Below are positions 36,453-47,880 of a stretch of 64,000 nt of DNA, in pieces (the first letter of the stretch is position 1; the number at the start of each line of letters is the position of its first letter). Source of the stretch: Perilla frutescens (lineage: Eukaryota > Streptophyta > Magnoliopsida > Lamiales > Lamiaceae); NCBI GenBank assembly GCA_026008535.1, contig BRKX01000007.1, positions 59,633,001 to 59,697,000 of the forward strand, given 5' to 3'. Below the pieces are notes generated by a model. The model was not told the origin of the DNA, ran no database searches, and saw only the letters and a program-made list of their open reading frames with translations. The translations under genes and the position numbers were made by a program.

Positions 36453-37836
36453 CTAATCTTCCCCCTCATGATGAATTTCTCTTTGAATCTGATCCCAAAG
36501 AGTTAAGCATCCATCATCTTTCTGTCCATCTTCCCCCTTTTTGGCATCATCCAAAAGGTGGAATGGATCGCATGATGGTAGTGACAAGTTTGGCAGGAAG
36601 GTGAAGGCAGTTGTCAAATTGTCATCATGAACTGAGGGAACTGAAGGAATTTTCATGGGTGAGGAGAGCCATGGATAGGCTTCTTCAGTTGTCATGAACT
36701 GACCTTGATCAGAGGTGAGAGAGACTTCTTGCTCTCTGAAGTTCATCGAGGCCAAGTTGTTGAAGATCTCATCAGTTGAAGGGATGGGTGGATCATCAAT
36801 AAAAGGTGTGCATGAGGAGTTGGCCGGTTCGTTGTCGGGGAGAGGAGCATCGGCTGGTATACTGAGCTCGATTCTCTTGATAATTGAATCCATTATTTCT
36901 GAAAGTGTTGGTGGCAATGAGAGTGGATGATTCATCCAGTTTCTACTCCAATGTCCTTCGTTGATCCAGAAGATGGATCCACGGGTGTGGATGAGGTGTA
37001 ACATTGTTGTCTTATCCAATTGGAATCTCCATATATGGTACTGGAGGTACCGTCTTAGTTGCTCGAATAGAGAGGGGTCGGTGCCCTCAATGAGACCGAA
37101 GCAGCTGCTAAGCTGATGGTCTAAAACTTCTTTAAACTCAAACTCAATGGAGTCGCGATGGACTAAGGCTAGAGGTTGGGAGTTGGCTGATATTATATGC
37201 CGATCACTCAACCTTGAGAGAGATTCGCTCTCAATCAGCAGCTGTCTTTCATCAGATGAGCTGGCGGGTGCTTCCAAAGGTGTCGTTCCACGACCTCAGT
37301 TGGAAGGTCCTTGTTGATGTGATCTCTTTGGTAGCTGATGACAGTAGATGGTAGGGAGCATGTCCCTTCGTTTGATCTGTTCACCAGTTGGAATGATCTC
37401 ATCAAACTGGCTTTGAATGATGTGGCTTATGCGACTCATAAACCCAATTTTTTCTCAGAACGAGTCAGTGGAGGGATAATATTCCGCTCACTCTACATTT
37501 GCTCGTAGTTGAGCAAGAATTAAAGAGGCCCAGTCAGCTTTACAACCGAAATATAGAGCGGCCGTGAGATGTGCTTTGAGCTCGGAGAACTGGACCGTCT
37601 CAAAGTTGCCATGTAATATATGACCGGTGATGTCCAAGAGTTGGATGATCTCGTTGGGCATGCTCTCCTTTAGCATGTGTGAACAGTCATGGTGGTGCAC
37701 GTGAGGATGCTTCCAAATACCCCACATTGCGTATTTGCACGGAAGTGGGAGGGCCATGACGTCTAGGCTGTCGCCGGAAAGGTGAAGGGTGGACATCATC
37801 GTCTCTTTTGTCACTGTGATCGCCTTGCTCTGGACG
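36453..37836 (-). pseudogene. Copia X accessory ORF (A3 type), truncated
   Basis: It is closely similar to the third accessory ORF of copia Y (58119-59645): KETMMSTLHLSGD, CKADWASLILAQLRANVE, RQLLIESESLSRLSDR, the RRYLQYHIWRFQLDK block and the acidic end KKGEDGQKDDGCL. A stop near 37488 and others to about 37300 break the first third. Its N-terminal end is cut at 37836 by a gypsy V LTR. Where copia Y has a stop after RRYL, this copy reads through, so the stop in copia Y is secondary. No signal peptide or membrane segment is seen. Confidence 0.85.
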
Positions 37837-38704
37837 TGATGAGGACATCCATAGCAATGAGGAACTCAATAAGGAGCTGCAATTTAAAGGTCCCATCACG
37901 AGACTACGAGCTAAGAAGTTGCAAGATTATTTACAAGCAACAATTCGCAAGAAGCTCGAAAAAGACGGCGTGCAAGGTAGCTTGAAGATGATGACTTTAT
38001 TGAAGATGGAAGATCAAGACTTGGAGTGCAATACATGAAGAAGGTGTGCACGTGTGCTTTATTTGGGTTGGACATGTATACTTGCTATTCAGCCCAAGTT
38101 AAGCATGCATGTTGGAGAAACCCAAATAATCGGCCCTTAATGATCTAATTAAGGGGATTGATTTATTAGACTGTAGTATTTTATTTAATTTATTTATGTT
38201 ATAGTTTTCGGTCATTTTTAGTTATTTAATTAATGTAATTTTCGGTATTATTGAGTCATAGTTTGACTAGGATTTTAGATAAGGCAAGATCTACAAGTCC
38301 TACCTTAAATAGAATTCTAGTTTAGGAAATTGCCCAGTCCAATTCTAGTTCAATTAGGATTCCTAGTTTTCGGTCCTAAGTCTTTTAATTTTCGGTCATA
38401 GCTCTTATAAATAGAGCCTCATTGTTACATTGATACTTTAGACTATATTTGAATTATTAAGCCTTTACTCTCAATATCGTCTCAACCCATTTAATCTTTG
38501 TGAGTTTAGATAATTAAATTCATACTCTTAGATTTAGCACCTCTAAGTTTTATAAAGGAAATTCACCGTCCACGTTCGAGGGATCGTCGGAGACTCGCTA
38601 ATCGAAGAACAACTTAAAGAATTTGGCCTTGTGTACGTTCGAGATTCAAAGCAACTTTCGGGTTGTGATTCACATCGACAAAACACCTCCATTGCTGCCA
38701 TCGA
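37837..38704 (+). mobile_element. Gypsy V partial LTR
   Basis: It starts TGATGAGGACATCC like the W LTR, encodes the same GP-x-TRLRAKKLQ tail, has a TATA box (TATAAATAGAG) near 38406, and breaks off at about 38704 in mid-LTR. Sequence then continues as antisense copia X gag end. The rest of gypsy V and all of copia X pol are absent, which fits one deletion spanning both. Confidence 0.87.
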
Positions 38705-38705
38705 G

Positions 38706-40228
38706 AATTAGCATTTAGGGACCCGTTTCATATCGGGTCCTTGTTCATAGATCAAGCTTTTTGGAATCCAAACTTGCCAAACTTTTGGCTTTTTATCATT
38801 CAGAGATCCAACTGACTTGGATCGCCTGATCAGTTTAGATTTTCTCTCAACTCTTCTATTCTGATTTGAATCAGTTGAGTGATACCTGCGTTGAGAGTTA
38901 GTTGGATAAAATAATTCAACTAAAATGCTTTGGTCTTGAGACCTTTGAGTTCTGTGATCAGACCAGTGCTTTGTATGTTTCCAGTTTATTGGATTGAACA
39001 TGTTTGGCTCATTTCTGGAATCCAGGTACTCATTATAGTGATGGTAGGGTTCAAACGAGTTTCTTTGATCTCTCCTATAGGTGTTCTGATTGAACTTCTT
39101 GGTAGAATAGGCTTGAGATCCAAACTGATTTTTCTTTCTAAAGAAGGCTGATCTATCAATTTGCCTTGGGGGCATTCTTTGTTGAGATGATGGTCTTTGT
39201 TGAACTGGAGGCTTTGAACGAGTGAATTGATTTAATTGAGCTGATGGTCTTTTCTGGAAGTTGGGCTTCAGTTGGTCTGGTGTTTTTGTTTGGTAGAACT
39301 GACCAAATTGTCTAGGCTGAGTATGAGGATTTTTCAATATTCCTTTTCCTTTGGTTGACTCAGCTAGCTGATCATGAGATCTAGTGAACCCTTTTAGGAT
39401 TCCCTTATCACTGGGTTGGGCAATTGCTTTTCCTTTCTCTAGGGCAGTGAACTTGCTATATCCTAACCCTGAGCTGCTAGTTCCAGTTCTTTGATGACTT
39501 AATATCTCATCTAAATTTTGAGATCCCTTTTTGAACTTTAGAGTTACTTTTTCTTTTTCATGGATCTCTTGCCTGAGTTTTTGATTTTCAGCCTCTAGAT
39601 CAACAGTTCTCAATTTCAATTTCTCAAATTCTATAAACTGAGACTCAAGATAATTCAATCTTTCATGATTAATGCTCAGTTTTCTAACTTTATTTCTCAG
39701 TTCATCATTTTAATCTTTTAGTTCAACATACAAGCAAGATATTGAAGCTAATTGATCTTCTAGCATCATAAGTTTCATGTCAAGTTCATTGCTATAAACA
39801 GTTGCTTCATTAATATGATAGAAGGAGGTTTGAGAATCAGTTGTACTAATCTCTTCATTATTGTCAGCCATGAGGCAAAATAGCACTTCATCATCTGAGC
39901 TGTAGCCGTCAGAATCAATTCCAGATGGATAGTCTGAATCGTCTAGCACGACATTCTTGTAATTTGCAACCATTACTTTCCTTTTGAAGAAGCTTCTCCT
40001 CACTTTGGCCTTTTTGTCTTCAGGGAGTTCTGGACATTCATATCTATAATGTCCTTGTTTGTGGCAGTAAAAACACTCTCCTTGATTTCAGTTGCCACTC
40101 CTGAATGGTTCAGCTGATCGTTCAGCTAGTTGATGAGTTCTCTCATCTTTTGGAATTTCATCAGTTTTAGGTGGAACTGATTATTTATTCCGAACTCTCT
40201 TCAACTTTTCTAACAACGTGGTAACTGA
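38706..40228 (-). pseudogene. Copia X gag, C-terminal part
   Basis: Reading leftward from 40228: TTLLEKLKRVRNK, the zinc-knuckle region (with a stop near 40089), KVRRSFFKRKVMV, DDSDYPSGIDSDGYSSDDE, a coiled-coil-like stretch around 39700-39560 rich in Leu/Glu/Lys, then VTLKFKKGSQNLDEIL. A Gln/Arg-rich basic tail ends at RVPKC (38708). It is open for 316 codons from 39658. It directly continues the gag piece ending at 6748, minus about 80 bp. Confidence 0.9.
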
Positions 40229-40953
40229 CATATGCTGAATTTGCTTATAATCGTATTGTGCATTCTTCTACTAACATGTCTTCTTTTGAGGTAGTTTATG
40301 GATTTAATCCACTAACTCCTACTGATTTGCTTCCTTTACCCGTTGAGCATCTAACGAGTGTTAAAAGTATGAAAAGAGCTAATTTTATTCAAGAGATGCA
40401 TGAGAAGGTACGTGCCCGGATTGAGCACCAAGGCTCGAGGATAGCCGCTGCACGCAACACGAGGTGCAAACGTGTGATATTCCAGTCCGGTGATCGTGTT
40501 TGGATTCACTTGAGTCCTGGCCGATTTCCCAACCTAAGGAAATCCAAGTTGTCGCCCCGTGGAGATGGTCTCTTCACTGTTCTAAGCCGTGTTAATGACA
40601 ATGCATACCGCATTGATCTACCTGGTGAGTATAAGTGTTCTTCTATGTTTAATGTAGCTGATTTATCTCCTTTTCTTGCAGATGAATTCGACCATGATGA
40701 GGATCCAAATTCGAGGACGAATTTTTTTCAGCAGGGGGGGAATAATGAGGACATCCATAGCAATGAGGAAATCAATGAAAAGCTGCAATTTAAAGGACCC
40801 GTCACAAGACTACGAGCTAAGAAGTTGCAAGATTATTTGCAAGCTACAATTCGCAAGAAGCTCGAAGAAGAAGACGGCGTGCAAGGAAGCTTGAAGATGA
40901 TGACCTTGTTGACATTGGAAGATGGAGATCAAGACATGGAGAATATTACATAA
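40229..40953 (+). pseudogene. Gypsy W integrase C-terminus, running into the LTR
   Basis: It starts inside integrase just beyond the point where the minus-strand gypsy W piece stops at 6749. Blocks are [39 protein letters not shown] and [13 protein letters not shown]. The same frame crosses the polypurine tract and runs 211 bp into the 3' LTR, giving about 70 residues with GPVTRLRAKKLQDYLQ. The frame is open to the stop at 40953. Confidence 0.9.
40731..40742 (+). other. Gypsy W polypurine tract
   Basis: GCAGGGGGGGAA directly precedes the LTR. It is read as coding sequence by the pol frame above. Confidence 0.87.
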
Positions 40954-41953
40954 TGATGTGCACGTGTGCATGTGTGCGTGAGATGAAGAAGTTTTGGCCA
41001 AGTGAAGAAAGCCACAAGTTTCGGCCCTTAGTTAATTAATTAAGGGGTTATTTTATTTTAGACTATAGTATTTATTTTATTTAATTAGAGTATAGTCCAA
41101 TTCAGTTTATTTAATTAATTTGGATGATATTTTCGGTCATATTAGTCATAGATTTGACTAGGATTTTAGATAAGGCAAGATCTACAAGTTCTACCTTAAA
41201 TAGAATTCTAGTTTAGGAAATTACCTAGTCTAGTTCTAGTTTGATTTGGGCATGAAATTTTCAGCCCCTTTGTCTTTAATTTTTGGTCTACCTATTCTTA
41301 TAAATAGGGGATCCATGTGACATTCATACTTTAGACTTTATTTGATTAATTAGCTTTTGCTTCAATATTGTCTCATCCCCATTTAATCTTTGTGAGTTTA
41401 GATATTAAATTCATACTCTTAGAACTAGCAATTCTAGGTTTTACAAAGGAAATTCATCGTCCACGTTCGAGGGATCGCCGGAGACTCGCTATCGAAGAAA
41501 AACTTAAAGAATTTGGCCTTGTATACGTTCGAGATCCAAGGCAACTTTCGGGTTGTAATTTACATCAACAATACATCATCCACCGCCGCCAACCGACGTC
41601 AACCACCATCATCACCGTCCGTTCCAAGATCAGCCTCCGTCGTGATCAAGTTCATCATCATCTCGTTCCATCCGTAAGTCCAATACAACTCTATCATATC
41701 CTATCTACCCTAGCCCTTCTAAACCTAATCATCACCATCGAAATTCCTTCATATTTACCATCATCATAGCCATCCAAAACAACCCCATAATTCTTTGGAT
41801 TTGTGTTATTTTGTGTGTCATAGTTTAGGTATTTTATTTAGTCCTAGTCATCTAGTTTGTTCCGTATATTTCCGCATTAGTTGTTGAGTCGTAGAAGACA
41901 CAAAACCTTACGTGTGTCGACGTGTGTTCGTTCCTTCATCCCGGGTCGTATCA
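40743..41953 (+). mobile_element. Gypsy W 3' LTR
   Basis: The 1211-bp LTR starts T(G>A)ATGAGG and ends GGGTCGTATCA, with a TATA box near 41299. It is nearly identical to the 14581 segment, and its last 309 bp match the inverted segment 12113-11805. It is followed by AGCTA and then copia Y pol. Confidence 0.93.
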
Positions 41954-41958
41954 AGCTA
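41954..41958 (+). repeat. Gypsy W target-site duplication, right copy (AGCTA)
   Basis: The partner is 14576-14580, 27 kb away. Copia Y pol resumes in the interrupted linker right after it. Confidence 0.88.
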
Positions 41959-43250
41959 TCTTGCCCAAATGGCTCTGAAGACACCCAACTGATAAGATAA
42001 TTGGTGATCCAAGAAGTCGAGTCCAAATAAGAAGTTCAACTGAGCATGCATTATTCACATGCTTTATATCTCAAACTGAACCAGCGAACGTTAAGAAAGC
42101 CTTAGAAGATTCAGACTGGATCATGATCATGCAAGAAGAACTGAACCAATTCACAAGGAATGGCGTATGGTTCCTAGTTGATAGACCAAAGACCCAGAAG
42201 GTCATTGGTACAAAATGGGTTTTTCGCAACAAACTGGATGAACAAAGAGTGATCACAAGGAACAAGGCTAGACTGGTAGCCAAAGGATACTCACAAAGTG
42301 AAGGGATTAACTTTGATGAGACATTCGCACCAGTTGCAAGATTGGAAGCCATCAGATTGTTCCTAGCCTATGCAGCTCACTTCAATTTCACAGTCTGTCA
42401 AATGGATGTCAAGAGTGCTTTTCTTCAAGGAATGCTCAAGGAGGACGTGTATGTTGAGCAACCGCCAGGCTTTGAAATTGGTGATCAGGTCTTGAAACTG
42501 AAGAAAGCCCTCTATGGATTGAAACAAGCTCCTAGAGCATGGTGTGAAACTCTCACAATATTTTTGTTGAAAAATGGGTTTCAAAAGGGAGTCATTGATC
42601 GAAATCTATTCCGAATAGAATGACCAACTGAGATTTTAATGGTTCAAATTTATGTGGATGACATAATTTTTGGATCAAAAAGTAAAGATCTATGCACCCG
42701 ATTCGCTTAACTAATGTAAAGCGAATTTGAGATGAGCATGATGGGAGAAATTACATTCTTCCTAGGACTCCAAGTGAAGCAGCTGAAAGATGGGATCTTT
42801 ATCAGCTAGGCGAAGTACACCAAGGAGCTAGTCAAGAAGTTTGGAGTAAGCAAAGGAAAAACTCTCAAGATTCCTATGAACACATCAGTTCAGCTAACTC
42901 TCGACGAAGAAGGAGAATCAGTTAGCCAAACATATTACAGAGGAATCATTGGGTTACTACTTTACTTAGCAGCCAGCCGGCCAGACATCTCTTATTCAGT
43001 CGGTCTATGCGCACGATTTCAAGCTAACCCAAAGAAAAGTCATCTTGAACCAGCTAATAGGATTATCAAATATCTCAAAAGAACCATAACTCTTGGACTA
43101 TGGTATCCCAGAGATGACAGTTTGAGTCTAATTGGCTATTCAGACTCAGACTTTGGTGGATGCAAGATCGACAGAAAAAGCACCAGTGGAACATGTCAGT
43201 TTCTTGGAAGCAAACTGATATCCTGGTTTAGCAAGAAGCAGCACTCAGTT
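41959..43250 (+). pseudogene. Copia Y reverse transcriptase and start of RNase H
   Basis: The frame passes through [54 protein letters not shown] and [11 protein letters not shown], then a TGA near 42621. The catalytic IYVDDIIFGS follows (about 42648-42677) with several further stops, then LLYLAASRPDISYSVGLCARFQ and the RNase H start YSDSDFGGCKIDRKSTSG. Copia N interrupts it after SVAT at 43255; RNase H resumes at 52620. Confidence 0.92.
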
Positions 43251-43255
43251 GCTAC
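43251..43255 (+). repeat. Copia N target-site duplication, left copy (GCTAC)
   Basis: The partner is GCCAC at 52620-52624; one transition separates them. Confidence 0.8.
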
Positions 43256-44695
43256 TGTTGGTGTTTTTTCGAATTAAACCACCGCAGGATCAATTTGGTT
43301 GTTCATTAATCCGTGTTTATGCAAATCATAATTTTATGTAACATGCAGGTTCATCACAGTCTAATCAAAAAAGCATGCAAAGCAGATTCGAATCTAATAA
43401 AGCGGAAGACATAGAAACGAATCTACTTACAAATCGATAGACGGTCTATGGACAAGATTAAAGATCTAATCTTGCTGTTGAATGAATACTGTAACAGGCG
43501 CCACCTAGCTCAAAATTTCGACCACCACAAATTCTACTCCAAGATCTTCTGTTGTATTCCCTGACTGTATCTAGATTCAGAGTGGGCTGAAATCTACTAA
43601 ATAGAGTTGTGAAATCTGTGGATAACTTTGAGAGACAAAGAGGGGCTGAATCATAGTGTGTAAATTTCGCCCCCCCTTCCCCTATTTATAGGGAGGGGGG
43701 CGAAAATTAGATCTCCAAACCCTACTGGGTTTGGGCCTCTATCTCAAGTTCAATATTCAGTCCACTATCAGTCAATTGGGCTACAACAGGGATATAAAAG
43801 AATATTAAATTGGCCCACTAATTTATTTAATGTCCAATATCCAATAAACTTAGGATATAATTAAATAATTTAAGTTTTACTTTTATTCCACTAAAGAAGT
43901 AAAACTGACCTACAAATTTAATACATATTTACGAATATGCTTTCTCCTTTAGTCCAGCCATTCCCCGTGTTTAAGATATAATGTTCATTAATTAATTATG
44001 TAAGCCTCTGACAGCTATAATTAATTAACATCTAAAACCATGAGTAGTACCACACAAGCTTTATTCATGTACGAAATAAATTCCACCTGCAGGGTTTCAA
44101 CATGAACTTGTGCTTCCTCAAGAGAACATCATCAACCTGGCGCACCAGGACACAGTGCTCATGCATATTGCTCGAGACATCATGTATACATTGTTATTAC
44201 CCAAGATATCGAATTCGATCTACGAAAAGATCTCACCCATTGATAAATCAAAGTAATAAACAACACACACATATGCTCGCCAATATCACATGAGTTCAGA
44301 ACCCGAACTCTGTGGATCTTTATTCTCTCAGTAACTGGGTCAGAGACAGAGAATAGTATCCTATCATGATCCTCCTCAATACACTAAATAGTGTACTAGA
44401 ATAATCAGTTAGTCAAGATAAACTAACTTATCAGATTATTCTACGGTGTACCGATGGTGTGTTCAGGACCATCTAAGCCGTGAGCTCTTTAATACAATAC
44501 AAGGTTCTAATGATACGATCTTACTGTGTGACTCCCCACACCATATCATCTACAATGTAAGTATATGTAACATTGCATAAAACAATTATAGAACATAATC
44601 TAAATGCAAACAGTGACTGCAATAACTTTCATTTCATATCATCATATCATCAGAAAAGTATACAAAGACAAGTCTTCTAGTATACAAAACTAACA
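43256..44695 (-). mobile_element. Copia N 3' LTR
   Basis: The 1440-bp LTR is bounded by TGTTGGTG on the left and AACTAACA on the right. A C-rich/G-rich palindrome surrounds the minus-strand TATA box (CCCCTATTTATAGGGAGG near 43680). The purine tract adjoins at 44696. Confidence 0.92.
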
Positions 44696-44704
44696 ATTTC
44701 CCAC
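44696..44704 (-). other. Copia N polypurine tract
   Basis: The minus strand reads GTGGGAAAT just inside the 3' LTR. Confidence 0.75.
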
Positions 44705-44741
44705 TTATACTTGAAGCATGTCTTTCAAGCATAATTAATAA

Positions 44742-46769
44742 CTAGCTAACTCTCCAATCAAAACTATCAACTAAAAATGCATCCCTAGGTCTGCATCTCA
44801 CTTCCATTTTCTCCACGTGACCATCAAAGGTCTTAGCCGCCAGGCTCTTCGTGAATGGATCAGCCAGGTTGTCCTCCGATGCAATCTTGACCACTGCCAC
44901 GTCTCCTCTCTTAACGATTTCTCGTATAAGATGGTACTTTCTCTCTATGTGTTTACTTGCCTTGTGGGCTCTAGGTTCCTTCGAATTTGCCACTGCACCA
45001 GAGTTATCACAGTATATCGTGATAGTCTTAGGCAAATCAGAAACCATGCCCAAGCCCACTAGGAACCCGCGGAGCCAGACAGCCTCTTTTGCAGCCTCAG
45101 AGGCAGCTACATACTCAGCTTCCATGGTGGAATCCGCAATGGATTTCTGCTTAATGCTCCTCCATGCGATGGCTCCACCTCCTAATGTAAACACATAGCC
45201 CGAGGTAGACTTACTCTGATCTTTATCGGATTGAAAATCTGAGTCCGTGTAACCCAAAGGTACTAGACTATCAGAGCGGAAAACCAACATGTAGTCTTGA
45301 GTCCGTTTAAGGTACTTGAGAATGTTTTTGACCGCAGTCCAGTGACCTTGTCTAGGGTTAGACTGATATCTGCTTACCATGCCAACGACATAGCATATAT
45401 CAGGCCTAGTGCATAGCATAGCATACATCAAACTTTCCACAGCCGAAGCATATGGTACCTTCTTCATTTCCTCTATCTCAGACTGTGTTTGGGGACACAT
45501 TTCCTTGGATAGATAAATTCCATATCTGTAAGGTATAAAACCTTTCTTGGAATCTTGCATGCCAAATCTAGCTAGCACTGTATCGATATAAGTCGCCTGG
45601 GACAGACATAACATCCTTTTCTGGCGATCACGAATGATCTTGATGCCAAGGACATGTCCGGCTTCACCCAGATCCTTCATATCGAACTGCTCGGACAACC
45701 ACACCCTAATGTTTGACAACGCCTTCTTACTGTTTCCAATAAGCAAGATGTCATCAACATAAAGTGCGAGGAATGTCACCACATTTCCGTCACATTTCTT
45801 GTACACACAGCTCTCATCTGGACTTTGTACGAATCCATATAACTGGATAACCTCGTCAAATCAGATCTTCCAAGACCTCGATGCCTACTTAAGTCCATAA
45901 ATGGATCTCTTAAGCTTACACACCAAGTGCTCTTGTCCCTTAGCAATGAATCTCTCTGGTTGTTTCATGTGAATGTTTTCCTCAAGACTTCCGTTTAGGA
46001 AAGCTGTCTTGACATCCATCTGCCAGAACTCATGATCCAAATGAGCGGCAATAGACAAGAGAATCCGGATTGACTTAAGCATGGCTACCGGTGAAAAGGT
46101 TTTCTCATAATCGATCCCTTCTTTCTGAGTATACCCTTTTGCCACCAATCTAGCTTTCAAGGTTTCAACCTTCCCATCAGATCCTCTCTTGCGCTTGTAG
46201 ACCCACTTACAGCCAATGGGTTTTACCCCATCTAGTGGTTCTACAAGTTCCCAGACTTGCTTGTGATCCATAGATCCAATCTCAGACTCCATTGCAGTTT
46301 TCCAAGAATCTGCATCTTTATCTCGAATTGCCTCATCATAGGTCCTAGGATCCAATTCATTGAGACCCTCTGGGAAATCTGAAGCCTCTCCCAGACCAAT
46401 GAATCTATCAGGTTGGCGTACAACCCTCCCACTGCGACGAGACAGTTCCTGTACTTCTGTGACACGTTGTGCAGTGTTTGGTGGTTCCTTTTCTTGTATA
46501 ACCGGTGTAGGATTCGATCCACCCCTTAACTCCTCAAGGATGATGTGACTCCTTGGTTTGTGGTTTATGACATAGTCTTCCTCTAAGAATCAAGCATTGG
46601 TGCTAACAATGATCTTCTGATCCTTAGGACTATAAAACAAACCACCTTTTGTTCCTCTAGGATATCCAACGAACAGTCTTACATCAGTACGAGGAGCCAG
46701 CTTATCAGCTTCCTTGTCCAACACGTGTGCTGGGCTACCCCAAATCCGAATATGGTTCAAACTGGGTTT
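44742..46769 (-). pseudogene. Copia N reverse transcriptase and RNase H
   Basis: From the linker (RTDVRLFVGYPRGTKGG) leftward: WKTAMESEIGSM, GCKWVYKRKRG, KTFSPVAMLKSIRILLSIAA, MDVKTAFLNGSLEE, YVDDILLIGNS (catalytic DD), RPDICYVVGMVSRYQ, RNase H YTDSDFQSDKDQSKSTSGY and TMEAEYVAASEAAKEAVWL, ending VDSFDWRVS at 44742. Only three in-frame stops occur: TGA at 46590, TAG at 45885 and TGA at 45861. Each is one C-to-T change from an expected Arg or Gln codon. One Gly-for-Ser-type change aside, the protein blocks look otherwise normal. Confidence 0.92.
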
Positions 46770-47880
46770 TCATCCAGTCCATAGTTCTGTAGGTGTAGCG
46801 GGAACTGATTTCGATAGAACAAGGTTAAGAATATAGGCTGCTGTTTCCAGGGCATATCCCCAGAATGAAATAGGCAACTCAGAATAACTCATCATCGATC
46901 TAACCATCTCTAACAATGTACGATTCGTTCTTTCCACCACACCATTCTGCTGTGGCGTTCCAGGCGCAGTCAACTGGGATGTAATCCCACTCTCTGCCAT
47001 GTAATCCCTAAATTCACTTGAGAGGTACTCGCCACCATGATCGGAACGTAGTGACTTGATACTTCTGCATGTTCGTTTCTCCGCTTCCGCCTTAAACTCT
47101 TTGAATTTCTCAAAGCATTCAGACTTGCGATGTAACAGGTAGATATAACCGTATCTAGAGTAATCATTAATGAGAGTGATGAAATACTCGAACCCTCCTC
47201 GAGCTTGAACTGACATAGGGCCGCATAGGTCAGAGTGAATCAAATCTAATAGCCCTTCGGATCTATTTCCTTTTGACTGGAAAGGACGCTTGGTTATTTT
47301 ACCTTCCAAACAGGATTCACACAAAGGAAATGATTCCAGTACCAAAGAAGACAATGGTCCATCGTTTACAAGCCTTTGTATCCTCTTCAGGTTAATGTGA
47401 CCTAGCCTTAGATGCCAAAGATAGGTTTGATTCAATTCCGAAGGTTCTTTTCTCTTGTTAGGGTTTATGATCGATGTATTCAACAGTTGTCTTTGCGTAG
47501 TGTTTTCAGTTGGTTTAAGAAAGTATAAGTGTCCATCCAATGTGCCAAAACAGATAAAAAGTTTACCACTAAAGCTAACTACTTTGTTATCAAAAGAAAC
47601 AGAATATCCATCCATAATCAATTTAGAAACTGAAATCAAGTTTCGCCTAAAACCAGGCACATAAAGAAAATCTTTCAAAACCAAAGTTCTATCACTACTG
47701 AAAGGTAAAACAACGTCTCCCACTGCAACAACCGCCACTCTCGTAGCATTGCCCATGTAGACGGTGATCTCGTCCTCACTCAGCTGTCTTTTTACCAGGA
47801 ACCCCTGTAAAGACATGCAAACATGATCAGTAGCTCCAGTATCTACTACCCATGACTGGGTAGAACAAGTTGCTAAACAT
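46770..47880 (-). pseudogene. Copia N protease and integrase
   Basis: The protease core [11 protein letters not shown] (about 47855-47820) is followed by LYFLKPTE and the pre-integrase zinc region [12 protein letters not shown] ... [14 protein letters not shown]. The integrase catalytic core follows with [29 protein letters not shown] and [24 protein letters not shown]. The D-D-E residues are all visible. The frame is shared with the gag end and closes at a TGA at 46770, where CGA (Arg) is expected. It is probably the best preserved enzyme block in the window. Confidence 0.92.

Noticed and set aside
36715..36930. Plus-strand 71-residue frame
   Set aside because: Antisense to the copia X accessory ORF, which has a clear homologue in copia Y.
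44102..44293. Identical 63-residue open frames at 44102 and 52026
   Set aside because: They sit at the same position in the two copia N LTRs, antisense to the element, and repeat only because the LTRs are alike.
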